64,000 nt of DNA, from the NCBI GenBank assembly GCA_023511875.1, contig JAIMAQ010000011.1:1-64000 (forward strand), in the 5' to 3' direction. Positions 43,201-52,863 of this stretch are shown here, in pieces. The stretch comes from Thermoflavifilum sp. Its GTDB lineage: Bacteria > Bacteroidota > Bacteroidia > Chitinophagales > Chitinophagaceae. The notes beneath the pieces are model-generated. The model worked only from the letters and a program-made list of their open reading frames with translations. It made no database searches and was not told the origin of the DNA. Made by a program: the position numbers and the translations under genes. Each line of letters begins with the position of its first letter. The stretch's first letter is position 1.

Positions 43201-45702
43201 ATGAAAAAGATTTTTGTTTACACGATTCTTAGCTTAATACTTTCCTGGAATGTATATGCGCAACGGCCATCTGCAGGCAATATGCCACGCATGGCTATTG
43301 GACAGATATATGGAAAAATATTAGATGCACAAACGGGTAAACCCATCGAATATGCAACAGTGACCGTTTTGAATCCAAAAGATTCATCGGTGGTGAATGG
43401 TATGCTCACCAGGGCAAACGGTGATTTTAATATTGATCATTTGCCTTTTGGAAAATTTATTCTGAAAATCAATTTTCTAGGTTATCAACCTCTATTTCGC
43501 GACGTAGCGATTACACCTTCAAATGCACAACAAGATTTAGGTAATTTTCGGTTGTCGCCTGCCGCACAGGTATTGCAAGGAGTGAGCGTGACTGCTCAAC
43601 AGCCTCAATATACCATGGGTATCGATAAAAAAGTGTTTAATGTAGAGAAAAGCTTAACTACAGTGGGAGGAACAGCTACAGATGTATTACGGCAGGTGCC
43701 TTCTGTGAATGTAGATATCGACGGGAATGTAACTGTTCGTAATGCTACACCGCAGATATTTGTTGATGGTAAACCCACTGCTTTAACCTTAGATCAGATT
43801 CCTGCCGATGCCATTGAAAGCATTGAGGTGATTACTAATCCTTCAGCTAAATATGATGCATCTGGCCAGGGAGGCATTATCAACATTATCTTGAAGAAAA
43901 ACAAAAAAGCAGGTATCAATGGCATGATTCGGCTAGGAGCGGGTACGGGTGATAAATACAATGCAGGTGCTGATTTAGCTATACGCCAAAATCCGATTAA
44001 CTTTTATATGAACTACAACTATTTTCAGAACAATGAAACATACACCGGCACCAATACTACTCAGCTTCTTTCATCCGGCGATCATAACGCATATAGCAAT
44101 ACCTTACAGTATACAGATGGAAAAAACGATCGTGCCTTCCAGTTTGGTCGCTTTGGATTAGATTATTATTTAGACAATCGTAATACCATTTCTTTTGAAC
44201 AAAGCTTCTTTGGTGGTCATTTTTCGAACCCAGAAACATTGACCACATCTTATTTAAATGATCAAAAAGACTTGCTTTCCTCGAGTATTAGAAATAACCT
44301 GGATAAAAGAAATTTCAGAGGTATTCGTTCGCAGTTGAGTTATTCACACAATTTCATCAAAAAAGATGAAACTTTTTCTGCTTTCTTTAATTATCATGTT
44401 TTCCATAATGACGGATCTGGTAATAACTTTACGAATTTTTACGATTCGGCTGGAGATTTCCAGAGCAGTGGTGAACAGCGGAACAACACCAATGGCAAAA
44501 GCACGTTTGTTGTTTCACAAGCCGATTATGCCAATCCTATTGGCGAACACGGCAAGCTAGAAGCCGGATTAAAAAGTACGATACGAAACTTCAGTAGTGT
44601 ATACAATGTATATGATATCATCAATAATTTTCCAAAGTTTAATGATTCGTTGTCTAATGATTATAAGTATTTAGAGAGTGTGAGCGCTGCTTATGTGAGT
44701 TTCTCGAATCAAGTCAATCAATTTGGTTATCAAATTGGTTTACGAGCAGAACAATCGCATTACAAAGGCACATTGACTTCTCGTGATGTTTCCTACACCA
44801 ATGATTACCTTAGTTTGTTTCCTAGCATATATCTCACGCAGAAATTTGGCCAACATCAGGAGTTACAATTAAATTATTCTAGGCGAATTGATCGTCCCAA
44901 CTTCTGGCAGTTGATTCCATATATTGATTATTCCAATCCACAAAACCAGCGTAAAGGTAATCCCGATCTAAAACCAGAATTCATCAACTCATTTGAATTA
45001 AACTATAACAATCAATTTAACAAAGGCAATTTCTTGCTTTCTGCATATTTCAGGAATTCTCATCATGATATTACAAGTGTGTATGTACCATTAAATGGGG
45101 ATACACTGCTCACCACTTTTGCCAATGCCAATTCTACAAATACATACGGATTGGAACTCACTCTGCAAAATGATATCACGCGCTGGTGGAGTCTTACCAC
45201 CAATTTAAATTTCTACAATACCGAAATCAAAGCTGGCAATATTCAAGGTGATCTGGCTAAACAAGGTTATCAGATTTCCACCAATCTCAACAACAATGGT
45301 TTTAGTTGGTTTGCCAAAGTAAATTCTAATATGCAATTGCCTAAAAACTTTGCTATTCAGCTCACAGGCAATTATCAAGCACCTTTGCCTACTCCACAGG
45401 GTAAAACATTGGCTTTTGGGAATGTAGATTTTGCCTTAAGAAAAGACTTTTTGAAAAATCGTGCAGCATCGCTCACCCTGAGTGTATCTGATATTTTTAA
45501 TACCCGTAAATTTGAAACGCAACTTACCCGCGGACTCGTAGTGCAAGACAATATTCGTCATCCAGAATCTCGTATTTTGCGGGTGAATTTCATGTATCGT
45601 TTTGGGAAGATGGATATGCAGTTGTTTAGGAAAAAGCAAAACAATCAACAACAAGATAATTCCATACAGGAAGAATTAGGCCCAAGTGGTGTTCCTAGAT
45701 AA
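43201..45702 (+). CDS. TonB-dependent outer-membrane receptor with carboxypeptidase-like domain
   Basis: The 833-residue protein has a signal peptide (ending WNVYAQ). A carboxypeptidase-regulatory-like domain follows (GKILDAQTGKPIEYATVTVL, to about residue 115), then a plug domain (ATDVLRQVPSVNVDIDGNVT and IESIEVITNPSAKYDASGQG, read separately) and a large beta-barrel. It ends with a glutamine-rich tail after the last strands. No SusD-like partner or sigma/anti-sigma pair lies beside it, so it is not a typical polysaccharide-utilisation SusC. The substrate is unknown. Confidence 0.9.
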   Translation: MKKIFVYTILSLILSWNVYAQRPSAGNMPRMAIGQIYGKILDAQTGKPIEYATVTVLNPKDSSVVNGMLTRANGDFNIDHLPFGKFILKINFLGYQPLFRDVAITPSNAQQDLGNFRLSPAAQVLQGVSVTAQQPQYTMGIDKKVFNVEKSLTTVGGTATDVLRQVPSVNVDIDGNVTVRNATPQIFVDGKPTALTLDQIPADAIESIEVITNPSAKYDASGQGGIINIILKKNKKAGINGMIRLGAGTGDKYNAGADLAIRQNPINFYMNYNYFQNNETYTGTNTTQLLSSGDHNAYSNTLQYTDGKNDRAFQFGRFGLDYYLDNRNTISFEQSFFGGHFSNPETLTTSYLNDQKDLLSSSIRNNLDKRNFRGIRSQLSYSHNFIKKDETFSAFFNYHVFHNDGSGNNFTNFYDSAGDFQSSGEQRNNTNGKSTFVVSQADYANPIGEHGKLEAGLKSTIRNFSSVYNVYDIINNFPKFNDSLSNDYKYLESVSAAYVSFSNQVNQFGYQIGLRAEQSHYKGTLTSRDVSYTNDYLSLFPSIYLTQKFGQHQELQLNYSRRIDRPNFWQLIPYIDYSNPQNQRKGNPDLKPEFINSFELNYNNQFNKGNFLLSAYFRNSHHDITSVYVPLNGDTLLTTFANANSTNTYGLELTLQNDITRWWSLTTNLNFYNTEIKAGNIQGDLAKQGYQISTNLNNNGFSWFAKVNSNMQLPKNFAIQLTGNYQAPLPTPQGKTLAFGNVDFALRKDFLKNRAASLTLSVSDIFNTRKFETQLTRGLVVQDNIRHPESRILRVNFMYRFGKMDMQLFRKKQNNQQQDNSIQEELGPSGVPR

Positions 45703-45710
45703 AAATTGTT

Positions 45711-46409
45711 ATGAGTACGATTTGGAACAAATATATGTTATGCACTCTGGTTGGTGGCTGGTTGCTGAGTGGAATGTGTGTGGCAGCTTGGTCGCAATCC
45801 ATTGGCCAGCAGCAAGCGGGCGCTGCGTTAAAAGAAGCTCTTTCCAGTGGTGTGCAGCAGGCCTCTGCTAAGCTATCGGCCATGAATGGCTATTACGGAA
45901 ATCCCTTAATTCGCATCCTCATGCCCGATGAAGCCAAGCCTGTCGTCAACACGCTGCAACGCATTGGCTTAGGATATCTAGTTGATTCGGCTGTGTTAGC
46001 TATGAATCGCGCGGCGGAAAAAGCGGCCTCAAAAGCTGCACCCATCTTCCTGCATGCGATTCAACAAATGCAAATTGAAGATGCTATCCAAATCGTAAAA
46101 GGAACGGATACAGCCGCTACGGCGTACTTGCGTAAAACCACATATACTGGTTTACAACAAGCTTTTCGGCCAGTCATAGATTCTAGCCTGCAGCAAACCG
46201 GCGCTACCCAATGGTGGGAAAAAATCTTCCAGGCTTATAACAAGGTACCTTTTACGCGAAAAATTAACCCTGACCTCGGCGGATATGTAACCGATCGAGC
46301 CTTACAAGGTTTGTTTTTCACACTTGGCAAGGAAGAACAACAAATTCGTGCTCATCCAGCACAGCAGACTTCTTCACTCATTCGCGAAGTATTTGGCATA
46401 AGGCAATGA
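45711..46409 (+). CDS. DUF4197 domain protein
   Basis: The 232-residue exported protein has a signal peptide ending AAWSQ. The rest matches DUF4197: [54 protein letters not shown], and CKV-less versions of the later helices ending [14 protein letters not shown]. Function is unknown. It starts 8 bases after the TonB-dependent receptor stop and may be co-transcribed with it. Confidence 0.85.
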   Translation: MSTIWNKYMLCTLVGGWLLSGMCVAAWSQSIGQQQAGAALKEALSSGVQQASAKLSAMNGYYGNPLIRILMPDEAKPVVNTLQRIGLGYLVDSAVLAMNRAAEKAASKAAPIFLHAIQQMQIEDAIQIVKGTDTAATAYLRKTTYTGLQQAFRPVIDSSLQQTGATQWWEKIFQAYNKVPFTRKINPDLGGYVTDRALQGLFFTLGKEEQQIRAHPAQQTSSLIREVFGIRQ

Positions 46410-46436
46410 AAATTTCCTCATTTCAACAGATTCTGC

Positions 46437-46444
46437 TACCTTTG
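46437..46444 (+). promoter_or_regulatory. -7 promoter box of rpmI-rplT
   Basis: TACCTTTG matches TAnnTTTG exactly and lies 20 bases upstream of the L35 ATG. Confidence 0.6.
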
Positions 46445-46464
46445 CCATCCAAATTAAAATCATC

Positions 46465-46662
46465 ATGCCAAAAGTGAAGACACATTCTCGGGCCAAGAAA
46501 ACTTTTAAAATCACTGGCACCGGAAAGATTTTGCGATACAGGGCATATAAAAGTCATTTGCTCACCAAAAAAGCTAAAACGCGCAAACGTAGGTTGCGCC
46601 ATAGCACACTGGTCGATTCCGCAAATCTGAATATGGTGCGTCGATTATTGTGTTTAAAATAA
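46465..46662 (+). CDS. rpmI: 50S ribosomal protein L35
   Basis: The 65-residue, very basic protein has the L35 signature [20 protein letters not shown] near its start and [15 protein letters not shown] in the middle. It is part of the large ribosomal subunit. It is followed by rplT after 28 bases, the conserved rpmI-rplT order. infC, the usual third member, is not adjacent here. Confidence 0.97.
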   Translation: MPKVKTHSRAKKTFKITGTGKILRYRAYKSHLLTKKAKTRKRRLRHSTLVDSANLNMVRRLLCLK

Positions 46663-46690
46663 AATTGGTTGTTTTTAAAACTTTTTTCTC

Positions 46691-47038
46691 ATGCCACGTT
46701 CAGTACCAGCAGTAGCTTCTCGAGCCAGAAGGAAAAAAATCCTTAAGCAGGCAAAAGGATTCTACGGCAAACGTAAGAATGTATATACTGTTGCCAAAAA
46801 TGTACTCGAAAAGGGATTGACCTATCGATATGTAGGTCGCAAATTGAAAAAGCGCGATTATCGTAGGTTATGGATAGTGCGTATCAATGCGGCACTACGT
46901 GAAGAAGGGATGTCGTATTCAGTATTTATGCACAAATTAGCAGAAAAAAATATTGCACTCAATCGGAAGGTGTTGGCCGATATGGCTATGCATGAACCCG
47001 AGGCTTTCAAAAAATTAGTAGACACAGTGAAAGCCTAG
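46691..47038 (+). CDS. rplT: 50S ribosomal protein L20
   Basis: The 115-residue basic protein contains the L20 opening [20 protein letters not shown] and [17 protein letters not shown], then [18 protein letters not shown]. It is needed for early 50S assembly and in many bacteria represses its own operon. It is followed by a strong terminator. Confidence 0.97.
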   Translation: MPRSVPAVASRARRKKILKQAKGFYGKRKNVYTVAKNVLEKGLTYRYVGRKLKKRDYRRLWIVRINAALREEGMSYSVFMHKLAEKNIALNRKVLADMAMHEPEAFKKLVDTVKA

Positions 47039-47060
47039 TTTTTTGTGGGTGTCAAAAGAT

Positions 47061-47093
47061 AAAAAAGCGAAGGACATTTTCCTTCGCTTTTTT
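47061..47093. terminator. Bidirectional intrinsic terminator between rplT and metK
   Basis: AAAAAAGCGAAGGA and TCCTTCGCTTTTTT (47061-47074 and 47080-47093) form a 14-base stem with a 5-base loop, giving a U-run on either strand. It lies between the convergent rplT and metK genes. Confidence 0.88.
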
Positions 47094-47115
47094 ATTTAGA
47101 AATATGTTCAAATCA

Positions 47116-48372
47116 TTATCCAGGAAGCTTAAAGGCCTCTCGAATCAAATCCACGTAATCGAGTTTTTCCCAGGTAAATAATTCAACTTCTCTTTCTAGT
47201 AGACCACGGTCGGGACTATAAAACTTTTTGACCACGGTTTGTGGCTTGCGCCCCATGTGTCCGTAGCTAGCTGTTTCTTGATAGATGGGATTGCGAAGCT
47301 TTAGTCTTTGTTCGATAGCATAAGGCCGCATGTCAAACAATTCAAAGATACGAGCGGCAATTTCTGCATCGCTCAAGGGTACTTTTGCTGTTCCAAAGGT
47401 GTTAATAAAGAATCCGCAAGGCCTGGCTACGCCAATAGCATAAGAGACCTGTACTAATACCTCATCACAAAGTCCAGCAGCTACCATGTTTTTCGCAATA
47501 TGTCGGGTAGCATAGGCACCTGAGCGATCTACCTTTGATGGATCTTTACCCGAAAAAGCGCCACCCCCATGAGCGCCTTTTCCTCCATAAGTATCTACAA
47601 TAATTTTTCTTCCCGTAAGTCCTGTATCTCCATGTGGGCCGCCAATCACAAATTTTCCAGTGGGATTGATATGATAAGTGATATGGTTGGTAAACAGCTG
47701 TTGCAACTGGGGAGATAACTTGCCTTTGACACGAGGAATTAAGATTTCTAATACATCTTTCCTGATTTGGGCAGCCATGCGTTCGTCGGTATCAAATTCA
47801 TCGTGTTGGGTAGAGATGACCAGGGTGTCGATACGCACAGGTTTGCGATGATGATATTCAATGGTAACTTGTGATTTAGCATCGGGGCGCAGATATCGCA
47901 TCACTTCTCCTTCTCGACGAATAGCCGAAAGTTCTTTCAACAACAAATGGGCTAAATACACGGGCAAAGGCATGTAATCTTCCGTTTCATTTACGGCATA
48001 ACCAAACATGAGCCCCTGGTCGCCAGCGCCTTGCTCTTCCTTATTTTGCCGGTCAACCCCACGATTAATGTCGGGCGATTGCTCATGAATTGCCGATAGG
48101 ATGCCACATGAATTGGCATCAAACATATAATCACTTTTCGTATAACCTACTTTTCGAATGACTTCTCGTACAATCTTTTGTACATCTAGATATACTGATG
48201 ATTTCACTTCACCCGCCAATACCACTTGCCCTGTGGTGACCAATGTTTCACAAGCTACCTTGGCTTCAGGGTCAAATGCTAAGAAATGATCGACCAATGC
48301 ATCGGAGATTTGGTCGGCTAGCTTGTCGGGATGGCCTTCTGAAACGGATTCAGACGTGAATAAATAAGACAT
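47116..48372 (-). CDS. metK: S-adenosylmethionine synthase
   Basis: The enzyme makes SAM from methionine and ATP. The 418-residue protein has [18 protein letters not shown] at its start, [10 protein letters not shown], the P-loop-like [15 protein letters not shown], and [12 protein letters not shown] -7 promoter box lies at 48410-48417. No SAM-riboswitch-like structure is evident in the short leader. Confidence 0.97.
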   Translation of the reverse strand: MSYLFTSESVSEGHPDKLADQISDALVDHFLAFDPEAKVACETLVTTGQVVLAGEVKSSVYLDVQKIVREVIRKVGYTKSDYMFDANSCGILSAIHEQSPDINRGVDRQNKEEQGAGDQGLMFGYAVNETEDYMPLPVYLAHLLLKELSAIRREGEVMRYLRPDAKSQVTIEYHHRKPVRIDTLVISTQHDEFDTDERMAAQIRKDVLEILIPRVKGKLSPQLQQLFTNHITYHINPTGKFVIGGPHGDTGLTGRKIIVDTYGGKGAHGGGAFSGKDPSKVDRSGAYATRHIAKNMVAAGLCDEVLVQVSYAIGVARPCGFFINTFGTAKVPLSDAEIAARIFELFDMRPYAIEQRLKLRNPIYQETASYGHMGRKPQTVVKKFYSPDRGLLEREVELFTWEKLDYVDLIREAFKLPG

Positions 48373-48409
48373 AGATACATGCAGTTAAATCCTGAAAAAT
48401 AGAATGGCG

Positions 48410-48417
48410 CAAATATA
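48410..48417 (-). promoter_or_regulatory. -7 promoter box of metK
   Basis: The minus strand reads TATATTTG, an exact TAnnTTTG match, 37 bases before the metK ATG. Confidence 0.5.
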
Positions 48418-48500
48418 CAGAATTAGCTATTGCTTGCAGGTCAAAAAAATGAAAGGATAGCAGGGGAAATAAGCTTGTAGGGTAAGCGAGCAAAATTAGA

Positions 48501-49328
48501 TTATTTCACACTTTCCACGGCCAACTCTTCATAAAGCTGTAAGTACTGCTTGAGTTGCTCATCGTCATTGCAGTAGGGTAAGATAGGCTTGTCTTGGTGT
48601 TTTTTTAGCTCTTCTAACAAAGGTTTAGCGAGCTTCTCCGCGCCTATGGCCAGGGCATCGGCATAAGCCATGGCTCCACGATTAAGCGCTAAATGAGTAG
48701 CTTCTTTGTATAGCGCCAGATCTTTGGCTTTTACTTGTTGACTAATAGCTGCTTTTTTGGCAAAAGAAGCATGTAAACTCCCTTCAAATAAATCGTTGGT
48801 AACCGAATATATCACTTTGGAGGGAGAGAAAACGGGCTCCTTCTTATAAGCAGTTTTTAAATATAAAGGGATGAGCGCAGACATCCAACCGTTTAAATGA
48901 ATAATATCGGGTGGCCATCCAAATTTTTTAACGGTTTCCAATGCGCCCTTGCAGAAAAATATAGCGCGTAGAGCATTGTCTTCAAAGAAATTACCCTGTT
49001 CGTCTTCAAATACAAATTTTCTTTTGAAGAAATCTTCATTGTCTAGAAAATACACTTGTAAGCGTGCATTGGGCAAGGAAGCTACTTTGATGATTAAAGG
49101 ATAATCGTCGTTATCGATAATGATGTTAATACCCGACAAGCGAACCACTTCATGTAAGCGATGACGTCTTTCATTGATCACACCAAATCTGGGCATAATC
49201 ACCCGTACTTCCATTCCCGCTTCATTGGCCTTAATAGCTAATTGATTGACGATGTGGGCATATTCAGTAAGCTCCAGGTAAGGAGACATTTCCTCGGCAA
49301 TGAAAAGAATGCGTTTTTTGACAGACAT
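48501..49328 (-). CDS. GT5 starch/glycogen synthase-like protein, N-terminal half only
   Basis: The 275-residue protein matches the N-terminal catalytic region of glycogen/starch synthase (GT5): ILFIAEEMSPYLELTEYAHI, VIMPRFGVINERRH, and DIIHLNGWMSALIPLYL. Full GlgA proteins are about 480 residues. The second Rossmann domain, which binds ADP-glucose, is missing, and no remnant of it lies downstream. The opening lacks the KxGGL nucleotide-binding motif of active GlgA, having LTEYA instead. It is divergent from panC. It may be a regulatory or repurposed protein rather than a glycogen synthase. Confidence 0.8.
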   Translation of the reverse strand: MSVKKRILFIAEEMSPYLELTEYAHIVNQLAIKANEAGMEVRVIMPRFGVINERRHRLHEVVRLSGINIIIDNDDYPLIIKVASLPNARLQVYFLDNEDFFKRKFVFEDEQGNFFEDNALRAIFFCKGALETVKKFGWPPDIIHLNGWMSALIPLYLKTAYKKEPVFSPSKVIYSVTNDLFEGSLHASFAKKAAISQQVKAKDLALYKEATHLALNRGAMAYADALAIGAEKLAKPLLEELKKHQDKPILPYCNDDEQLKQYLQLYEELAVESVK

Positions 49329-49367
49329 GGGCTTATCACATGTAATTTAAAGAAAAGAACAGTTGTG

Positions 49368-49375
49368 CAAAGTTA
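49368..49375 (-). promoter_or_regulatory. -7 promoter box of the GT5-like gene
   Basis: The minus strand reads TAACTTTG, matching TAnnTTTG, 39 bases before the GT5-like ATG. Confidence 0.5.
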
Positions 49376-49420
49376 AGAAAAATATTTAGATTGCTCGGCT
49401 CATAGGTAAAACCCACTCAG

Positions 49421-50266
49421 ATGCAGGTCGTTCATAGGCGGCAAGAGTTATCGCAAGTCATAGATCATTGGCACGCTGCTGAAGCATCTATAGCGTTTGT
49501 GCCCACCATGGGAGCTTTACACGAAGGGCATCTTTCTCTGATACGCGCTGCACGCCGATTGGCTACGCATACTGTGGTAAGTATATTTGTAAACCCTGTT
49601 CAATTCAATGATCCACAAGATTTTGCCTTATATCCACGACATGTAGATGCAGATATTGCCTTGCTAGAAGCAGAGAAGGTCGACTTGCTTTTTTCGCCTG
49701 AAGTTGAAGATGTTTATCCTGAAGGTATTGAGCACTTAGAGTCGTACGATTTGGGTAGGCTTGAGCAAGTGCTGGAAGGAGCATATCGGCCTGGACATTT
49801 TCAAGGAGTGGCGCGCGTAATGCGTCGTTTGTTAGACATGATTAAGCCTGAGGTATTGGTAATGGGCGAGAAAGATTACCAGCAATGCTTGGTGGTGCAG
49901 CATTTGCTACAGCTATTGCATATGCAGGTAAGCTTTCACATGCATCCTACCGTTAGAGAGGCCGATGGATTGGCCATGAGTAGCCGTAATAGCAGGTTAA
50001 CGGCTGAAGATCGTAAAAAAGCTACCCTTATCTACGAAAGTCTACTTTTCATACGCAGCCATATTCAGCAATTGTCGTTTGATGTGCTTCAATGGCATGT
50101 TGAGCAACAATTGAAGGCTGCAGGTTTTGTAGTGGATTATGTAACGATTGTTCGGTCGAGAGATATACAACAGTTAAATAAGCCTATAAACGAGCCCATG
50201 CGGGCATTAATAGCGGCTTCTATTCATGGTGTGAGATTGATTGATAATATGCAGGTTTATCCTTGA
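49421..50266 (+). CDS. panC: Pantothenate synthetase
   Basis: The enzyme joins pantoate and beta-alanine with ATP to form pantothenate. The 281-residue protein has the ATP-binding PTMGALHEGHLSLI, NPVQFNDPQDFALYPR, GEKDYQQ, and the KMSKS-like MSSRNSRL. It begins 92 bases from the divergent GT5-like gene. It is convergent with the VIT1 gene, with 6 bases between their stops. Confidence 0.96.
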   Translation: MQVVHRRQELSQVIDHWHAAEASIAFVPTMGALHEGHLSLIRAARRLATHTVVSIFVNPVQFNDPQDFALYPRHVDADIALLEAEKVDLLFSPEVEDVYPEGIEHLESYDLGRLEQVLEGAYRPGHFQGVARVMRRLLDMIKPEVLVMGEKDYQQCLVVQHLLQLLHMQVSFHMHPTVREADGLAMSSRNSRLTAEDRKKATLIYESLLFIRSHIQQLSFDVLQWHVEQQLKAAGFVVDYVTIVRSRDIQQLNKPINEPMRALIAASIHGVRLIDNMQVYP

Positions 50267-50272
50267 TGGTGA

Positions 50273-51385
50273 TTAGAAAAATCGAATGACCAGATCGCCA
50301 ATCAGGTAACCGATTCCCGCTACGCCCATACCTACGACAAACATTTCCATTCCACTTCGCCATAGATTTCGACCCGTGAAAAAGCTTCTAGCCGCACCTA
50401 CGGCAAAATGGCTAAGCATCGATACAATGATCGACAGCCATATTGCCAATGAGCCATGCCAAAATAAAAAGGGAAATACGGGAATAAATGCGCCTACAGC
50501 CGTAGATACCCCCGTTATCCAGCCTTCCCGCAAGGGAGTAATGGCTTGTTCATTGATTCCCAACTCTTCTTGTGCTTGCTCTTCTAGTGCTTTTTGGGGG
50601 TCTTTCATGACTTCTTCGGCTAGCTGTTGAGCAGCTTGCTCATCCATACCTTTAGCTTGATAGATAGCCACAAGCTCTTCTTTTTCCAACTCGGGCATGA
50701 GCTGAATTTCTTCTGCCTCCATTTGCATCTCATGGGTATACACTTCTCGCTCGCTCTGAGCTGCCAGGTAGCCAGAGGAACCCATTGAAAGGGCATCGGC
50801 GATTAATCCTGCAATACCCGATATCAAAATAAAATGATCCGAAGCCTGTGCACCGATGACGCCCGCCACCAGGCCGAAATTGGCCGTTAAGCCATCGTTG
50901 AATCCATACACCACATTCCGAAGCATGCCTCCTGTGCCTGCCGTGCTATGCCAGGGTTCTGCGTTTTCGCCTAACAGGCGATTTAACTCAGAAGCGTGCC
51001 CGGCCGAATCTTTAGCTAAGTGCATGGCAATATCGCGAGTAGTGGTGTCGGTCGACTGTTTATATAAATTCAGGTAAGTTTTTACTTCATTTCCTTCTTC
51101 TTTTAGCATAATATAACCCAGCCATTCATTACCAATCCATTTACTCAAGCGTGCCATGAGCTTGGCTTTCACAGAGGGTTGAATTTGCGGAACACGAATA
51201 CCCTGCTTGCGTAAAAGCTCTAGCCAAGCAGCTTCATGCTTTTTTTCGATCTGATGTAATAGCTGATAGCTCTCTTTTTTTCTCGAGGGAGGAGTAGATT
51301 CGGCCAATACTTGGTAGAGATAAGCGGCGTCTACCTCATCTTGTAAGTATTTCAGCCAGGTGTGTCGAGTTGATGAACGAGCCAT
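50273..51385 (-). CDS. Ferritin-like/VIT1 fusion, probable iron or manganese transporter
   Basis: The 370-residue protein has an N-terminal helical ferritin/rubrerythrin-like domain (about residues 1-130, with EVDAAYLYQVLAE, QIEKKHEAAWLELL and AKDSAGHASELNRLLGE). A VIT1/CCC1 membrane domain follows, with RNVVYGFNDGLTANFGLVAG and ALSMGSSGYLAAQSE. Between its membrane segments is a glutamate-rich cytosolic insert rich in EEIQLM- and EELVAIY-type helices, as in plant VIT1. It probably exports Fe(II) or Mn(II) from the cytosol. ATG 51385 is preferred to 51475, which would run into the panD promoter region. Confidence 0.88.
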   Translation of the reverse strand: MARSSTRHTWLKYLQDEVDAAYLYQVLAESTPPSRKKESYQLLHQIEKKHEAAWLELLRKQGIRVPQIQPSVKAKLMARLSKWIGNEWLGYIMLKEEGNEVKTYLNLYKQSTDTTTRDIAMHLAKDSAGHASELNRLLGENAEPWHSTAGTGGMLRNVVYGFNDGLTANFGLVAGVIGAQASDHFILISGIAGLIADALSMGSSGYLAAQSEREVYTHEMQMEAEEIQLMPELEKEELVAIYQAKGMDEQAAQQLAEEVMKDPQKALEEQAQEELGINEQAITPLREGWITGVSTAVGAFIPVFPFLFWHGSLAIWLSIIVSMLSHFAVGAARSFFTGRNLWRSGMEMFVVGMGVAGIGYLIGDLVIRFF

Positions 51386-51491
51386 AAAAAGGGAAAGATT
51401 TATAACGAAGATACATGAAGTATGCTGTTGATAAAAGGGTAGACAACAAAAGAGGAGAAGCCAGTTGTATTTCACTCAGGTTGAATTTCTG

Positions 51492-51499
51492 TACATTTG
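51492..51499 (+). promoter_or_regulatory. -7 promoter box of panD, predicting a near-leaderless mRNA
   Basis: TACATTTG matches TAnnTTTG and ends only 5 bases before ATG 51505, so transcription should begin at or next to the start codon. It also excludes the longer frame from 51415. Confidence 0.5.
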
Positions 51500-51504
51500 C
51501 AGGC

Positions 51505-51849
51505 ATGTGGATCGAAGTATTGAAATCTAAGATTCATCGGGTAGAGGTTACCGAAGCCAATTTACATTATGCGGGTAGTATTACAATTGATGAGGCTTTG
51601 ATGGAAGCCGCCGATATCGTGGAGAACCAGAAGGTGCAAGTAGTAAATGTAAATAATGGCGAACGTTTTGAAACCTATGTGATTAAAGGCGAGCGCAATT
51701 CTGGGGTGATTTGTTTGAATGGCCCGGCTGCACGAAAGGCGGTGGTAGGAGATATTATCATCATTTTGGCTTATGCCTGGATGGAGCCCGAAGAAGCTCG
51801 TCGGCACAAGCCCATCGTTTTGATCCCCAAACCAGGTAATCGGCTGTAG
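51505..51849 (+). CDS. panD: Aspartate 1-decarboxylase
   Basis: This pyruvoyl enzyme makes beta-alanine, the second substrate of PanC. The 114-residue proenzyme opens [20 protein letters not shown]. Self-cleavage is expected between Gly24 and Ser25 in YAGSITID, and the catalytic region continues with [10 protein letters not shown] and [13 protein letters not shown]. The start is ATG 51505. It is followed by a flippase-like membrane protein gene after 3 bases. Confidence 0.96.
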   Translation: MWIEVLKSKIHRVEVTEANLHYAGSITIDEALMEAADIVENQKVQVVNVNNGERFETYVIKGERNSGVICLNGPAARKAVVGDIIIILAYAWMEPEEARRHKPIVLIPKPGNRL

Positions 51850-51852
51850 ATT

Positions 51853-52863
51853 ATGCCCCGCCTGCTGCAGACCATATTTAAGTTTGTTTTCTTCTTAGCC
51901 ATAGGGTTGTTTTTTGTTTGGCTATCTATCAAAGACTTTAACGCAAAGCAGCGAGAGGAAATTATTGAATATATTACTGCTGCTAATTATTGGTTGATTA
52001 TTCCCATTGCTATTTTACTCGTAATTAGTAACATATTACGAGCTGCCCGATGGCGCCTGTTGATTCTACCGTTGCAATATCATCCACGTTTGTTCAATGT
52101 GTTTGCCGCCGTGATGATTGGTTATCTCACCAATTTGGCTATTCCTAGAGCTGGTGAAATCTCACGTTGTGGCGTGTTATCACGTTATGAAAAAATTCCT
52201 GTTGACAAGCTTATTGGAACGATGATTGCTGAGCGTGCAGTGGATGTGCTCTCGCTCTTGGTATTGTTGTTGTTATCGGTTTTGATTCAGCTCGATGTGG
52301 TAGGTGATTTTTTCTTTCATCATTTTTTACGTCGGCAATCAGCAGGAACCAGGCCACATCATCCCTGGTTATTTTTTGCGATTGTGGGATTGCTTATTCT
52401 TTTTTTCTGGATTGTTATTCGGTATTTTAGTCATTTGCGTATATATCGAAAAATACGCATATCGGTAATTCGCATTGGCAGAGGGTTTCGTACGGTGTTG
52501 CATATGAAAGGCAATATATGGTTTTTTATTTATACCTTATTAATCTGGATAGTTTATTTGGTAATGGTAAAAATTGGTTTTTATTGTTTGCCCGAAACAC
52601 AACATCTTGGGCTCAAAGCGGCACTTGCTGTATTAACTTTTGGTAGTGTGGGTATGATGATGCCTACGCAAGGAGGTATTGGTCCTTATCAGCTTATAGT
52701 TGAAAAGATTCTCACGTTATTTAGTTTGCAGGCGAAGATCAGCGTGGCCATGAGCTGGATTTTATGGATTGCACAGATGGGCTTATATCTGGTTATTGGT
52801 TTTATTATTCTCTTGTTGTTACCTCTCGTAAATCCGACCCGACATGACTCAGCTAAAACTTGA
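51853..52863 (+). CDS. Lysylphosphatidylglycerol synthase-like (flippase-like) membrane protein
   Basis: The 336-residue protein has about eight membrane helices. The family segments LRAARWRLLI, GYLTNLAIPRAGEISRCGVL and ERAVDVLSLLVLLLL place it in the UPF0104/LPG-synthase TM family. No soluble MprF synthase domain is attached, so lipid flipping or a structural role is more likely than lysyl transfer. It starts 3 bases after panD and its 3' end overlaps hldC by 20 bases. Confidence 0.87.
   Translation: MPRLLQTIFKFVFFLAIGLFFVWLSIKDFNAKQREEIIEYITAANYWLIIPIAILLVISNILRAARWRLLILPLQYHPRLFNVFAAVMIGYLTNLAIPRAGEISRCGVLSRYEKIPVDKLIGTMIAERAVDVLSLLVLLLLSVLIQLDVVGDFFFHHFLRRQSAGTRPHHPWLFFAIVGLLILFFWIVIRYFSHLRIYRKIRISVIRIGRGFRTVLHMKGNIWFFIYTLLIWIVYLVMVKIGFYCLPETQHLGLKAALAVLTFGSVGMMMPTQGGIGPYQLIVEKILTLFSLQAKISVAMSWILWIAQMGLYLVIGFIILLLLPLVNPTRHDSAKT

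Noticed and set aside
48373-48500. SAM riboswitch upstream of metK
   Set aside because: The leader between promoter and ATG is only about 35 bases, and no conserved riboswitch core is seen.
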